From: Methanoculleus formosensis
GTDB lineage: Archaea > Halobacteriota > Methanomicrobia > Methanomicrobiales > Methanoculleaceae
Reading direction: 5' to 3'
NCBI RefSeq assembly: GCF_025384765.1
Contig: NZ_VHLL01000012.1
Span: 1-50,772, forward strand
Length of the DNA: 50,772 nt
In this document: positions 17,468 to 26,570 of the stretch, one piece after another
How positions within the stretch are numbered: the stretch's first letter is position 1
How the letters are laid out: each line of letters begins with the position of its first letter
The notes under the pieces: model-generated
Database searches by the model: none
Told to the model about the DNA's origin: nothing
The model's input: only the letters and a program-made list of their open reading frames with translations
Position numbers and translations under genes: made by a program

Positions 17468-20400
17468 TGGTAAAGTCGCCAGAGAGCATTATCCCACCAG
17501 ATGTATTACGCGAATATCTCCGCCCGGAGACAGGGGACGCAATCCATGATCCATATCAGGTTCTTATCGATTATTATGAGATTATTGACCCGTCCCTCCG
17601 GGGCTCCAGCGTTGCATACCTCCCTGCAAAGAGTACGGAGATGGGGAAAGTTGACCAGACGATGCTCAACCATATCCGAAATGGTGTCTGGGCTCTCATT
17701 GAACTCAATGTCGGGCTAATCGCCCTCGGCTCTGCTAATGCTCTCTCTGAGCGGGAACTGCGAGAAGTGATTGCCCTCTTTTCGGTTCATGATCTCCACA
17801 AAATTCATGGAAAAGATTGGAAAGAGCAGTTTGATATTTCGCAGGAAGAAGTCCTCGAGTACGCTGAGGCGTTCGGAGCAACAAAATTCGCCCCCGACCT
17901 CACCGGACATGACTTCCAGTCAGTCGCCGTCGCACTGCACAAATCGATCGGATTCCATGCGAATCTCTCAGTAAAGTTTAACCTCTATCGCCCCTGGCTG
18001 ACGATCGCCGATACGCTTGCAAGTATAGAGCAGCCACAGGCAACGCCATCGATGCAGCAACAACTGGACCGGATCGACCCCTCGGTCGACTTCTACTATC
18101 ATACATTTCAGGAGGCAACCGGTATCCTCACCAATCTCGTCCATACCGGGATTGCCGGGTGGGCTTCAGAAAAAGGGCTCCACCCCCTCCTCATATTTGA
18201 GAAAGGAGTTCTTTACCTTGGGGAGGCGGACAAACAGTTTGAGTTGAACGGGGAGGAGGATATCAAAGAGATCTACCGGGCGTTCAGGGAGGCGCTTAAC
18301 TCCTCCCATCCTACATTCTCTGATACGCTTGAGTTGCAGAAGAGTATCGATGCATCACAAGCAAGCAAAGGATTTTACAGAATTGAAAATGTCTTCTTCT
18401 TCTATTCGGGAGTAGAGAAGGTTGCGAAAGCCTTCGCAGCTGCGGCTGTATTGAGAGAGAGTGAGAATACCGCAACCATCGAGGTAGACTGCACCGGTGG
18501 CGTGCTCAAGGTTGGAAACACAGAACCAGATATGCAGTACCCTCCGGCGCAGACGGTAAGTATTCCCCGGAAGTGTATCACCGGCATCACCGTCGACGGG
18601 CGGACGGTGGATACGGGCGATGTCTTGATCCGCTGTCGCTCAGAAGAGCGGAAACGAAAGAAATTCACACTGATCCCGGAATCCGTAGAGATCGATGGGC
18701 AGAGAGTTTCCGGGAAGGTTGCCATTAACGGGACCGGCCTGATGACCAGCCAGATCGGGTACCGGGCGCACATTATGGAGGATTTCGGGAGCGACATCGG
18801 CTGGGATTCAAAGATCATATCCTACTCCCGTGCAATCTCGGGGCTCCGGATGCAACTCATTGAACCTCTTATCAAGATCGGTGCGCTGGACTCGGCTGAC
18901 CCTGTACTTGAGACCTGCAGAATGTTCGGCGTCGATGCAGCCCTCTCCGAGCGCCTATCCGGATATGCTCAGGCTCATCGTACAGATGACCACCACCGCG
19001 TTGGCGGGTTCTGGAACTACTCATATGTTATTGCCCGGGATCTTCTCGATCGGGATATTGATGGGATTTGGTTTGCTGACATTCGAACATCCAACGAGAA
19101 GATCCAGTATCTTGAGGATTGCATCACGCGCTACCTCCAGAGAGTTCCTCATGAAAAGATCCAGGAACTCGAATCCGAGTTACTCTATCCTTACCAGGAA
19201 AAGATGCTCGTCTGGATATCCGAGAACCTCGAGTTCAACGGTTCGATGTTCTACGGCACATTTGAAAACAAGGCCGATAAGTTCCAGGCATATTGTAATG
19301 GTGGAGGTATCTGCCGCCTCTCCAACGATACGCCCTATGACAAGGAGAGGATCCCGTTATCCATTGGGGTGGGTATGCTTGGTCTTTCCTTTTCCAACCG
19401 TTTGCCGGTAGGTGCAAGCGAGCCTGCTCTGTATGTATCAGTCCCTATCGCGATCGAGATGGGATTAAGATATATCGGTCATGGAATTAAAGGAGGAGCC
19501 AACCGGATATACTTCCGGCTTATTCCCGACCACTTCTATACGCCGGTTCTATCCCGCCTGTTCTCACAGTTTTTAAGCGTATTTAATGGAGACTGCCAGA
19601 CAAACGTCCGGGCGCTTGCTCTTGATATCCTTTCCCGGGATACTCCACAGTACGAACTACTGGTTCGTGACCTTGTCTCGGAGTCCGGTCGGAAGAATGT
19701 CCTGCGGTATGCTGGCTATGGTTACAAGAGTCTCCACACAACCTATGACGTCGTCTTTAACAAGGTGAGGGATAACGACACTGAATACTGGTTTTTCGGA
19801 TCATATCTCGGGCTAATCCTCGCTGCTGCGACCGGATGCAGGGTGGTCGTCGGCGAGAACCCGATCTGCATGAGTCCTGGTGATGAGTTCTCAGCGATGG
19901 TGAAACTCGATGCACCGCATGCCGCTGTGAAGCGGATCTCCGGCGACGTCATCCCGCTTACAGAATTGAGCAGTGTGATCGATCTCGCATCGCTCGTAAT
20001 TGTACTCGGTTACGAGAATGTGATGGAGGATAAGAGGTTCCCGAAACATCTGCAGACGCTTAAAAACAAGATGTTTCCCGGGAGTTCTCTCTTAAAAGAT
20101 ATCTGGAGAAAGTATGAGAATGAATCAAGAAAAGGGGCATTCGTCAACCGTGCCCGCGGGTACCGCAATGAGAATGAAGAGATTATTTATGACGACAATC
20201 CAGGGCTCGTCTTCCTGGCGTTACGGCTTGACCGTATTGGAGGTGATGTAATGGCAGTTGAGACTATTCATGAACTTGCTGAACTCGGCCTGACGGTTGC
20301 TATCCCGAAGGGATATGAACCGCACCGGGTCGAGAAACTCTTCCGTGAGTCGGTGAAAGCAGTCCTCGCGAAGCGTGACGGTTCGTTTGCACGAGAAGAC

Positions 20401-20694
20401 TACGTTGATGCAGTATCTGGACGGTTGCTCAAGATGATGCGCCGCGCTGGTACTGATCAGTTCAGCCTTATCCCGGGACTCTATGAGTTTGACCGAACCC
20501 ACCGGTTTGCAGGGGCATTTGTAGATCACGTCTTCTATGGGCTCTTCGATGGTAATCCCGGGAAGTTGAAGCGTGCTGCAAACGATATCAGCGACGGTTA
20601 TTACTCCGCCACCCTTGAAATTAGGAATGACGCGTATCAGCGGGAGAGGGCGGCGATTGAGGCTAAGAAGCAAGAGAAGAAAGAGAAAATTTGA
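17464..20694 (+). CDS. cas10d: Type I-D large subunit Cas10d (Csc3) with HD nuclease domain
   Basis: Cas10d is the signature large subunit of the type I-D effector complex and carries the HD nuclease that in other type I systems sits on Cas3. The 1076-aa product shows HD-type residues H70 (MLNHIRNGV), H109-D110 (FSVHDLHKIHGKDW) and D183 (LTIADTLASIEQ). Family assignment rests on the HD start, length and its neighbours Csc2 and Csc1. The ATG at 17464 overlaps the cas6 stop (ATGA) behind a good GGAG site. The C-terminus is basic and helical. An older name for the family is Csc3. Confidence 0.88.
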   Translation: MMVKSPESIIPPDVLREYLRPETGDAIHDPYQVLIDYYEIIDPSLRGSSVAYLPAKSTEMGKVDQTMLNHIRNGVWALIELNVGLIALGSANALSERELREVIALFSVHDLHKIHGKDWKEQFDISQEEVLEYAEAFGATKFAPDLTGHDFQSVAVALHKSIGFHANLSVKFNLYRPWLTIADTLASIEQPQATPSMQQQLDRIDPSVDFYYHTFQEATGILTNLVHTGIAGWASEKGLHPLLIFEKGVLYLGEADKQFELNGEEDIKEIYRAFREALNSSHPTFSDTLELQKSIDASQASKGFYRIENVFFFYSGVEKVAKAFAAAAVLRESENTATIEVDCTGGVLKVGNTEPDMQYPPAQTVSIPRKCITGITVDGRTVDTGDVLIRCRSEERKRKKFTLIPESVEIDGQRVSGKVAINGTGLMTSQIGYRAHIMEDFGSDIGWDSKIISYSRAISGLRMQLIEPLIKIGALDSADPVLETCRMFGVDAALSERLSGYAQAHRTDDHHRVGGFWNYSYVIARDLLDRDIDGIWFADIRTSNEKIQYLEDCITRYLQRVPHEKIQELESELLYPYQEKMLVWISENLEFNGSMFYGTFENKADKFQAYCNGGGICRLSNDTPYDKERIPLSIGVGMLGLSFSNRLPVGASEPALYVSVPIAIEMGLRYIGHGIKGGANRIYFRLIPDHFYTPVLSRLFSQFLSVFNGDCQTNVRALALDILSRDTPQYELLVRDLVSESGRKNVLRYAGYGYKSLHTTYDVVFNKVRDNDTEYWFFGSYLGLILAAATGCRVVVGENPICMSPGDEFSAMVKLDAPHAAVKRISGDVIPLTELSSVIDLASLVIVLGYENVMEDKRFPKHLQTLKNKMFPGSSLLKDIWRKYENESRKGAFVNRARGYRNENEEIIYDDNPGLVFLALRLDRIGGDVMAVETIHELAELGLTVAIPKGYEPHRVEKLFRESVKAVLAKRDGSFAREDYVDAVSGRLLKMMRRAGTDQFSLIPGLYEFDRTHRFAGAFVDHVFYGLFDGNPGKLKRAANDISDGYYSATLEIRNDAYQRERAAIEAKKQEKKEKI

Positions 20695-20708
20695 GGAGGT
20701 TGGACATT

Positions 20709-21725
20709 ATGGCTGAGAAAATAGATTCATTTAAGGAAAAGATTGCTGGCTACACACTGGAGAAACCGGAGAGAAAACCAAAACAGAATTACGTAAGCAT
20801 CCTGATCTTACGTGAGTTACAGAGCGCTGCCAGGTTCACCACTGATGGAACCGAAGCCAACTCGGCTATTATCAGGGTCGGGGAGATCGAGGAGACCGTC
20901 GGCAAGCTTTTTGGACGGAAACAGGTTGCTAGCGATCGGAGAGTTGCGAAAGCGCTTCAGAGAACCCTCATCCAGGACAAGATGAACGCGGCAGTTAAGA
21001 AAGGCACGTGGGATGGCTGCTCGATGGTGGTCAACAGCATGTGTCAGCGGTGCCCGGAATGCGCCCTTTTTGGCAGTGCAGCATCAGATGAGGGGATCAG
21101 CATTACGTCACGTGTGATGTATGATGAAGCGTATACAATCCGCTCTATCGGCACGATCGTAGAGGAGTACTTCCAGAACGCACCCGGGGACGATTATGCG
21201 AAAGGAGCCACATCCGCTATCAGGGAGCCGGACTTCTTCAAGGAAGGCACGCTCTTCCCCTGTGTGGTGACCCTCAAAGACGTCACGCCTGAAGAGGTTC
21301 TCTTCTTCCTCAACATTACCGATCGGAACGTCCGGTACGGTGCGACCGGAACACGGTTTGGCAAAACCAGAAACCACATCCTCGGCGTGTATGCTAGCCA
21401 CCGCGAAGGCCCGTCGAGCCTTGAGGTCACCCGTGGGATTGCAGTTGCCCTTGCAAACGCGGCAGTTGCAAGCGATGAGAATTCATCAGATCCAGCAGAG
21501 CACCTCAAGAAAGTCATGACTGCAGACACCCTCCCCGTCGAATCGGTAACCAGAGCCGCTGTCCAGATCTACGAAGACCTTGCTGATAGGCAGCGGATTG
21601 CATACGTAAAATCTGACGCGGACGAGGTAAGTGCCATTCTCGATGAGATGAAGGACGATGCAGTTGTTAAAGCCATCCTTGAGGCGCAGGTAGATAAGAT
21701 TGCAGATTATGTTTCGGCGGATTGA
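20709..21725 (+). CDS. csc2: Type I-D backbone protein Csc2 (Cas7)
   Basis: Csc2 forms the crRNA-binding backbone of the I-D complex. The 338-aa frame from ATG 20709 reads MAEKIDSFKEKIAGY and has the family's CQRCPECALFG cysteine cluster and the RNVRYGATGTRFGKTRNHILG stretch. A strong GAGGAGGT site at 20693-20700 lies 8 bp before the ATG, so I prefer it to an upstream TTG at 20691. It starts 14 bp after cas10d and ends 11 bp before csc1. Confidence 0.92.
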   Translation: MAEKIDSFKEKIAGYTLEKPERKPKQNYVSILILRELQSAARFTTDGTEANSAIIRVGEIEETVGKLFGRKQVASDRRVAKALQRTLIQDKMNAAVKKGTWDGCSMVVNSMCQRCPECALFGSAASDEGISITSRVMYDEAYTIRSIGTIVEEYFQNAPGDDYAKGATSAIREPDFFKEGTLFPCVVTLKDVTPEEVLFFLNITDRNVRYGATGTRFGKTRNHILGVYASHREGPSSLEVTRGIAVALANAAVASDENSSDPAEHLKKVMTADTLPVESVTRAAVQIYEDLADRQRIAYVKSDADEVSAILDEMKDDAVVKAILEAQVDKIADYVSAD

Positions 21726-21736
21726 TGGAGGTATTG

Positions 21737-22486
21737 ATGTCTCAGGTATCGAGTTCTCCGAATAATGGCGCAGGTACTCGTGCCTTTGAGGGCGTCCTCG
21801 AACTCATGAGCGAGTTATTCTTTGCTTCGCTCGAACCAGGCAACAACTACGTAACGCGGCCGATCATCCTGAATACTGCCCTTTACTACGCACTGGGGTA
21901 CGCACAGGGTAACTATGTCAACAAGCCGGTAAACAAGCGATCAAAAAAGCAGCAACCGGCTTACATCGAGGAGACCAACGGTATCGTCGACACCATATAC
22001 GTGAGCCCTGCCCGCCCGATAGGAGACATACACTACACAAGCGAAAACTCAAACGCTCGCAGCGATGAGTATATCCAGTATAACCGGCTGAAAGAACAGA
22101 AAAACTCCCCAACGGGGAAGATTGGAACTAGGAAGCAGATCCAGCCAGGAGCCCGGTTCCGATTCTTCGTTCTCACGTTCGATGGAAGTGAACCTGATAT
22201 GCCCCCATATATCCGCGTTGGGAAGAAACGGTCAAAGGCACTTGTCACATGGAGGGAAGTCCCGGTCAGCATGACCGATGGAGAGTTCTTGATGAACCAC
22301 CCTGTTCTTGTCGATGACCTTGCAGAGATGCCTCTCGGAGATCTCTCTTTTCAGCGCATGCAACCGTTCGATGTTATTGAACGCGGGAGGTTTATCGAAC
22401 CGCACCTGGTGCTTGACTGCGGAGCTCCCGCAGGCAGGTTTGCGCTCCCGGCAAGCATCCGGTTCCTTCGGAGGTACCGGGCGTGA
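21737..22486 (+). CDS. csc1: Type I-D Csc1 (Cas5)
   Basis: Csc1 caps the 5' handle end of the crRNA in the I-D complex. The 249-aa product (MSQVSSSPNNGAG) has Csc1-like text in NYVTRPIILNTALYYALGYAQG and ends SIRFLRRYRA. Start choice: ATG 21737 follows GGAGGT by 4 bp; ATG 21725 is the alternative but overlaps that site. The stop overlaps the GTG of cas3 (GTGA). The identification rests partly on its fixed place between csc2 and cas3'. Confidence 0.85.
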   Translation: MSQVSSSPNNGAGTRAFEGVLELMSELFFASLEPGNNYVTRPIILNTALYYALGYAQGNYVNKPVNKRSKKQQPAYIEETNGIVDTIYVSPARPIGDIHYTSENSNARSDEYIQYNRLKEQKNSPTGKIGTRKQIQPGARFRFFVLTFDGSEPDMPPYIRVGKKRSKALVTWREVPVSMTDGEFLMNHPVLVDDLAEMPLGDLSFQRMQPFDVIERGRFIEPHLVLDCGAPAGRFALPASIRFLRRYRA

Positions 22487-24549
22487 TAGTAGAGGGGCTC
22501 TCGATACCTCGCTATGATGCTGAACCGCTCCTCGACTCTTTTCTTCCTTACGGCCACCAGGTCGTTGTTCGCGAGACAATTCGGAACCATGATGAGTTCT
22601 TCCTGTTTGTAACAGCTCCAACGGGGTCTGGAAAGACCGACTCGTGGGCAATACCGGCACTTTCCGGCAACCTGGGCGTTGTTATGGCGCTCTACCCGAC
22701 AAACGCGCTCGCAGAAGATCAGTTCAGAACGCTTTCCTCCCTCCGCAACCACCTGGGGTCTCAGACACCGGTCGAGTTTGTAACCTCAAAGACCCTCGGC
22801 ATCATGCGTGATAAGGCCGGTATGAGGATGACCAGGGGGGATATCCTGGAAGATCTGCTCCGCTCGATGTACCGGGCAGGCAGCGGCATCGTCGTGACTA
22901 ATCCTGATATCTTCATCTATGCCATCAAGAACTACTACTACAACAAATACCTCTCTTCTGCGCTGAAGAGTTTTGTTACTACCGTAGTTTTTGACGAGTT
23001 CCACCTCTACGATCTTCGACAGAGAGACCTGATACTCTTTATCCTGCATGATCTATTGTCATCAGGTTCTGCCGGCATGCGGAAGTTCATCTTCCTGTCT
23101 GCAACGCCTGAACCCTCTCTGTTGGAGAAGGTCAGAGATGTGATCGGGGTCCAACCTATTGTGGCAGACGTTTTCTGTGGTCAGCCTGTGGTCGATGAGC
23201 GACTCATTTTACCAGAAGTTGATATTGATTTCCGGCACGGTAAGAGGTTCCGGGCCGGAGAATCTATTGTAGCACACCTGGGCGACTTCCTTGAGTTTCG
23301 AGAAGGATTCCGGACCGCCGTCATTCTGGATAGCGCTATCGAAGTGGAGTTGGTCAGCGAAACCCTGCGGAACCAGACAGATCTTGAGATCTGTGAGGTG
23401 AGCGGATTCCGAAAAGATCCGATCGACGAGCCATTCGATATCCTTGTCGGGAACAAGGCAGTGGAGGTCGGAATTGACTTTAAAGGGGATACTGCCATCC
23501 AGCGCCTGGTTTTTTCAAGTAATACCGTGAGCGAGTTCCTGCAACGTTTCGGAAGACTCCGAAACCCTCAACCTGATGTCAGGTACAAGGCGCTCTGTTA
23601 TGCTCCTGCCGGGGTGGTACAACACTTCTCCGGCTATGAGCGGATGTCAAGGCAGGAACTGGAAAATGATCTGCGAAGGACCATGCAGGATCCCCGCGTC
23701 TTTGAGAACTTCAGGTGGCGATACGGCTACCTTGAGGCATGGGAGTATATATATCGGAACGCAACGGGCATCGGTGCCCGTGAGGCACGAGTTATAAAAC
23801 ATCTGCGCGCTTTCCCACCATCGCAGGGAGGGGTACCACAGGATATACGATCAGGGTATATAGACCGAGGATTAAGTCTGATTTATCTCCATTACTTGAA
23901 GGATGGAGGTATAAATCCACGAGAGGCCTGGAAACTTCTCCCGAAGCTCGAAAAAATGAGCGATGCATGCCTCGATATCATTGAAGAATTGGGAAATTTC
24001 CGCGGCAGCGAGTTATCACTTGCCTATTATCAGGTCCAAACGGGTACTATCGGGACATATAACCTCTTCTTCCTTCTCCGGTGGGCGGATCTGGAACTTG
24101 TTGACCGGCGGACATTTCTGCGGCGGATCCCCGGTGAGAAGGTAAGGGAGGCAAAAGAGGTCCTTGATAGGGCGCTTGGGTGTGCGATCATCCATCGAAT
24201 GAACGATCGCCCACGAAGAGTCTCGCTTGATGGAGCACGGCTCCCCCAGATGGATGAGACAGAGGCGTCACGAAAACCCGCGAAGGCGCTTGGGATCCGT
24301 CCAGTCGTAAGAAGCCAAGATCAAGATGAACGCCCCCTTAACCTCGTGGATGTTTCAAGGGAGATTGGAAAACAGGGTCTCTTCTGCAGATACCTATCTC
24401 ATTCAGGTTTTATTTCAAAGCGTCTCTATGATCTCGACGATTACACGTTTTTGATGAATTTCAAGGACGGAAGCCTCGCTCTTGGTATTGATGCCCTGTA
24501 CGTGGACTGTGCCGTGCATGATCTTTATCAACGGAGAGAGGGACCATGA
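22483..24549 (+). CDS. cas3: Type I-D helicase Cas3' (no HD domain)
   Basis: This superfamily-2 DNA helicase unwinds target DNA after recognition by the I-D complex. The 688-aa protein has Walker A TAPTGSGKT (44-52), motif II DEFH (171-174), motif III SAT (206-208), motif V GNKAVEVGIDFKGD and motif VI LQRFGRLRN. There is no HD nuclease segment, matching the I-D split where HD is on Cas10d. It starts at GTG 22483, which overlaps csc1, with GGAGGT upstream, and ends in an ATGA overlap with cas4. Confidence 0.92.
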   Translation: MIVEGLSIPRYDAEPLLDSFLPYGHQVVVRETIRNHDEFFLFVTAPTGSGKTDSWAIPALSGNLGVVMALYPTNALAEDQFRTLSSLRNHLGSQTPVEFVTSKTLGIMRDKAGMRMTRGDILEDLLRSMYRAGSGIVVTNPDIFIYAIKNYYYNKYLSSALKSFVTTVVFDEFHLYDLRQRDLILFILHDLLSSGSAGMRKFIFLSATPEPSLLEKVRDVIGVQPIVADVFCGQPVVDERLILPEVDIDFRHGKRFRAGESIVAHLGDFLEFREGFRTAVILDSAIEVELVSETLRNQTDLEICEVSGFRKDPIDEPFDILVGNKAVEVGIDFKGDTAIQRLVFSSNTVSEFLQRFGRLRNPQPDVRYKALCYAPAGVVQHFSGYERMSRQELENDLRRTMQDPRVFENFRWRYGYLEAWEYIYRNATGIGAREARVIKHLRAFPPSQGGVPQDIRSGYIDRGLSLIYLHYLKDGGINPREAWKLLPKLEKMSDACLDIIEELGNFRGSELSLAYYQVQTGTIGTYNLFFLLRWADLELVDRRTFLRRIPGEKVREAKEVLDRALGCAIIHRMNDRPRRVSLDGARLPQMDETEASRKPAKALGIRPVVRSQDQDERPLNLVDVSREIGKQGLFCRYLSHSGFISKRLYDLDDYTFLMNFKDGSLALGIDALYVDCAVHDLYQRREGP

Positions 24550-25097
24550 TTGCAGATCTCGTCAATATCTCCGATCTCAACCAGTACCTCTACTGCCCCC
24601 GGCGGCTCTATTACCTCATGTTTTTCAAAACGCAGGAGATCAATGTTCACCTCGCGGACGGCAGGGGGATGCACGCCCGTCAGGGGCGTCGTGGGGGATG
24701 GTATAGGGAAGTTTACCTGAGATCTGAGCGCCTCCGACTGCACGGCAGGATTGACCTGATCGACATGCAGGATAAGGCGGCGCCGGTCGAGCGCAAACGG
24801 GGGAACGCATACTTTGAAAATGACCTCGTCCAGCTTGCGGCATACGCAATGCTCTTGGAGGAGCACCTTGGCGAACCGGTACCTCTTGGATACCTGTATC
24901 TCTATGGAACAAATGAGCGCCATCCAATCGAGATCACAGGACAGCTCCGTCAAAAAGTTACGGATACAGTTGCGGATGTCAGTGCAATGCAGATTGATAA
25001 AATCCCGACGTTTTGCGAAAATCCACGCAAGTGTGGGAAGTGTAGTGTGGTCGGATATTGTATGCCCTATGAGACGAGAGTTCTGGAGGAGGTCTGA
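24546..25097 (+). CDS. cas4: CRISPR adaptation exonuclease Cas4
   Basis: Cas4 trims new spacers and helps choose them by PAM. The 183-aa protein has all the expected residues: C17 (YCPRR), H43, D70, E82 and K84 (VERKRG) of the RecB-like nuclease core, and the C-terminal cluster C157, C163, C166 and C172 which with C17 can hold an iron-sulfur cluster. It overlaps cas3' by 4 bp and is followed directly by cas1. Confidence 0.95.
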   Translation: MIADLVNISDLNQYLYCPRRLYYLMFFKTQEINVHLADGRGMHARQGRRGGWYREVYLRSERLRLHGRIDLIDMQDKAAPVERKRGNAYFENDLVQLAAYAMLLEEHLGEPVPLGYLYLYGTNERHPIEITGQLRQKVTDTVADVSAMQIDKIPTFCENPRKCGKCSVVGYCMPYETRVLEEV

Positions 25098-26132
25098 TTG
25101 GAGGCGATAGCAAGCGATGGTGCAGAGAAGTTCCGCGAAGTAAAGGCAGCAGAGGGACTGTTCGATGATGAAGTGATCTATGTGTCGGCGCAGGGCAACC
25201 GCATCGGGCTTGATGGAGGGCGGATTGTCGTTACCACAGCGGATAAGCAGGAAACGGTGAGTTCTTTTCCAGTGGAGAAGGTGCGCACAGTCAATGTGTT
25301 TGGAAACATATCTGTATCCACTCCATTCCTTGCGAGTTGTGGGAAGACAGGAATGTCGGTGAACTACTTCACGTGGTACGGGAAGTATGTGGGGAGCTTC
25401 GTCCCGGAACAGAATACGATTGCCGAGATCAGGCGTTGCCAGGCGTCACTTGGTTGTGAGGAGGCATTGGGGATTGTACGGGCGATCATCGGTGCCAAAA
25501 TCCGAAACTCGCGTACGCTGCTTTCCCGGAAAAAGGTGCGTCCCCCTGAACGACTGAAGGTCCTCGAAGCGAATGTACATTCCGTCAACGATATGAACCA
25601 GATCCGCGGAATAGAGGGCGAGGCAGCTGCTCTGTATTTTGGATGTCTTGATGAATGCCTCATTGAGGGGTGGACGTTTGAGAAGAGAACGCGAAGGCCT
25701 CCTCAGGACCACATTAACTCGCTCCTATCTCTAACATATGCCATGATGCAGAACGAGGTGATGAGCGCTCTCCGACAGTACAATCTGGACCCGTTCATCG
25801 GCGTAATGCACACCGATCGGCATGGCAGGCCGGCGCTGGCCCTCGATCTCATAGAGGAGTTCCGACCGATCTTCTGCGACGCTTTTGCTATCCGGTTGGT
25901 TAACCAGCGCATCCTTGACCATGACGACTTTACAGCTGAAAATCGCCTGAAAGAACACGCACTCAAGAAGTACCTCTCTCACTTCGACAGTTACATGAAA
26001 GAGACGTTTATGCACCCAAAGTTCAGGTACACCGTAACGCGGCGGCGTGCGGTGGTCATGCAGGCGATCCTGCTCCGGAAAGCAATTGTTGGAGAGATGA
26101 AACGGTATCATCCATTCGTATTTCTAAGGTGA
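25098..26132 (+). CDS. cas1: CRISPR integrase Cas1
   Basis: Cas1 inserts new spacers at the leader end. The 344-aa protein has the metal-site motifs RGIEGEAAALYF (E173) and VMHTDRHGRPALALDLIEEFRP (H238 and the acidic residues about 250-254). No ATG is available near the start. TTG 25098 lies directly after the cas4 stop and 5 bp after a strong GGAGGAGGT (25084-25092), so I choose it; GTG 25173 would match the conserved N-terminus but lacks a ribosome-binding site. Confidence 0.94.
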   Translation: MEAIASDGAEKFREVKAAEGLFDDEVIYVSAQGNRIGLDGGRIVVTTADKQETVSSFPVEKVRTVNVFGNISVSTPFLASCGKTGMSVNYFTWYGKYVGSFVPEQNTIAEIRRCQASLGCEEALGIVRAIIGAKIRNSRTLLSRKKVRPPERLKVLEANVHSVNDMNQIRGIEGEAAALYFGCLDECLIEGWTFEKRTRRPPQDHINSLLSLTYAMMQNEVMSALRQYNLDPFIGVMHTDRHGRPALALDLIEEFRPIFCDAFAIRLVNQRILDHDDFTAENRLKEHALKKYLSHFDSYMKETFMHPKFRYTVTRRRAVVMQAILLRKAIVGEMKRYHPFVFLR

Positions 26133-26137
26133 CTGCG

Positions 26138-26404
26138 ATGAGGATCGTTGTGACTTACGATATCGCAAAGGATAAGGTGCGAAGAAAAGTGTTCAGGATC
26201 CTTGAGAGTTATGGGGCCTGGAAACAGTACAGTGTGTTCGAACTAGAAATCTCTGACGTTCAGCATGTCCAGATGCGAGAAAAGATACGGAGTGTGATTG
26301 GGGAGCAGGATCGTGTTCGATTCTATGAGTTATGTGAGCGGTGTATGAAAAAAATTACTGAGATAGGGGAACCGTCCCCGGAGGCTATGTCGAACGTAGT
26401 ATGA
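26138..26404 (+). CDS. cas2: CRISPR adaptation protein Cas2
   Basis: Cas2 bridges Cas1 dimers in the integration complex. The 88-aa protein begins MRIVVTYDIAKDKVRRKVFRILESYGAWKQYSVFEL, the ferredoxin-fold pattern of Cas2. ATG 26138 follows aaggtg by about 6 bp; a GTG at 26129 overlapping cas1 is the alternative. It is the last gene of the cas operon, and the CRISPR leader starts right after it. Confidence 0.94.
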   Translation: MRIVVTYDIAKDKVRRKVFRILESYGAWKQYSVFELEISDVQHVQMREKIRSVIGEQDRVRFYELCERCMKKITEIGEPSPEAMSNVV

Positions 26405-26570
26405 TGCACCCGGGGCAAAAAGACATACAAGGGAAACACGCATTTTTAGTTGGTGGGTGCCGATCGTGGAGGTTGATAAACCATGGGTACGGGAAGGGGT
26501 CATGAACCCGTCGCTCCGATCCAAGCCAGAGATGCCGGTACTACGCCGAATAACCCAAAAATGGGGGGCT
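26405..26570 (+). promoter_or_regulatory. CRISPR leader
   Basis: These 166 bp separate cas2 from the first repeat. They hold AT-rich stretches (catttttagt at 26441-26450, gttgataaac at 26472-26481) that could serve as promoter elements for the CRISPR precursor RNA, and a G-run just before the first repeat. The opposite array end carries the altered repeat, which supports this side as the leader and insertion end. The open frame running from here into the array is an artefact of the repeats. Confidence 0.75.

Noticed and set aside
17464-20694. Reading the large cas gene as type III Cas10
   Set aside because: No GGDD palm motif is visible, and csc2, csc1 and an HD-less Cas3' are present, which fits type I-D.
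15779-26404. Calling the system type I-A because of Csa3
   Set aside because: The effector genes are Cas10d, Csc2 and Csc1; the I-A genes cas8a and csa5 are absent.
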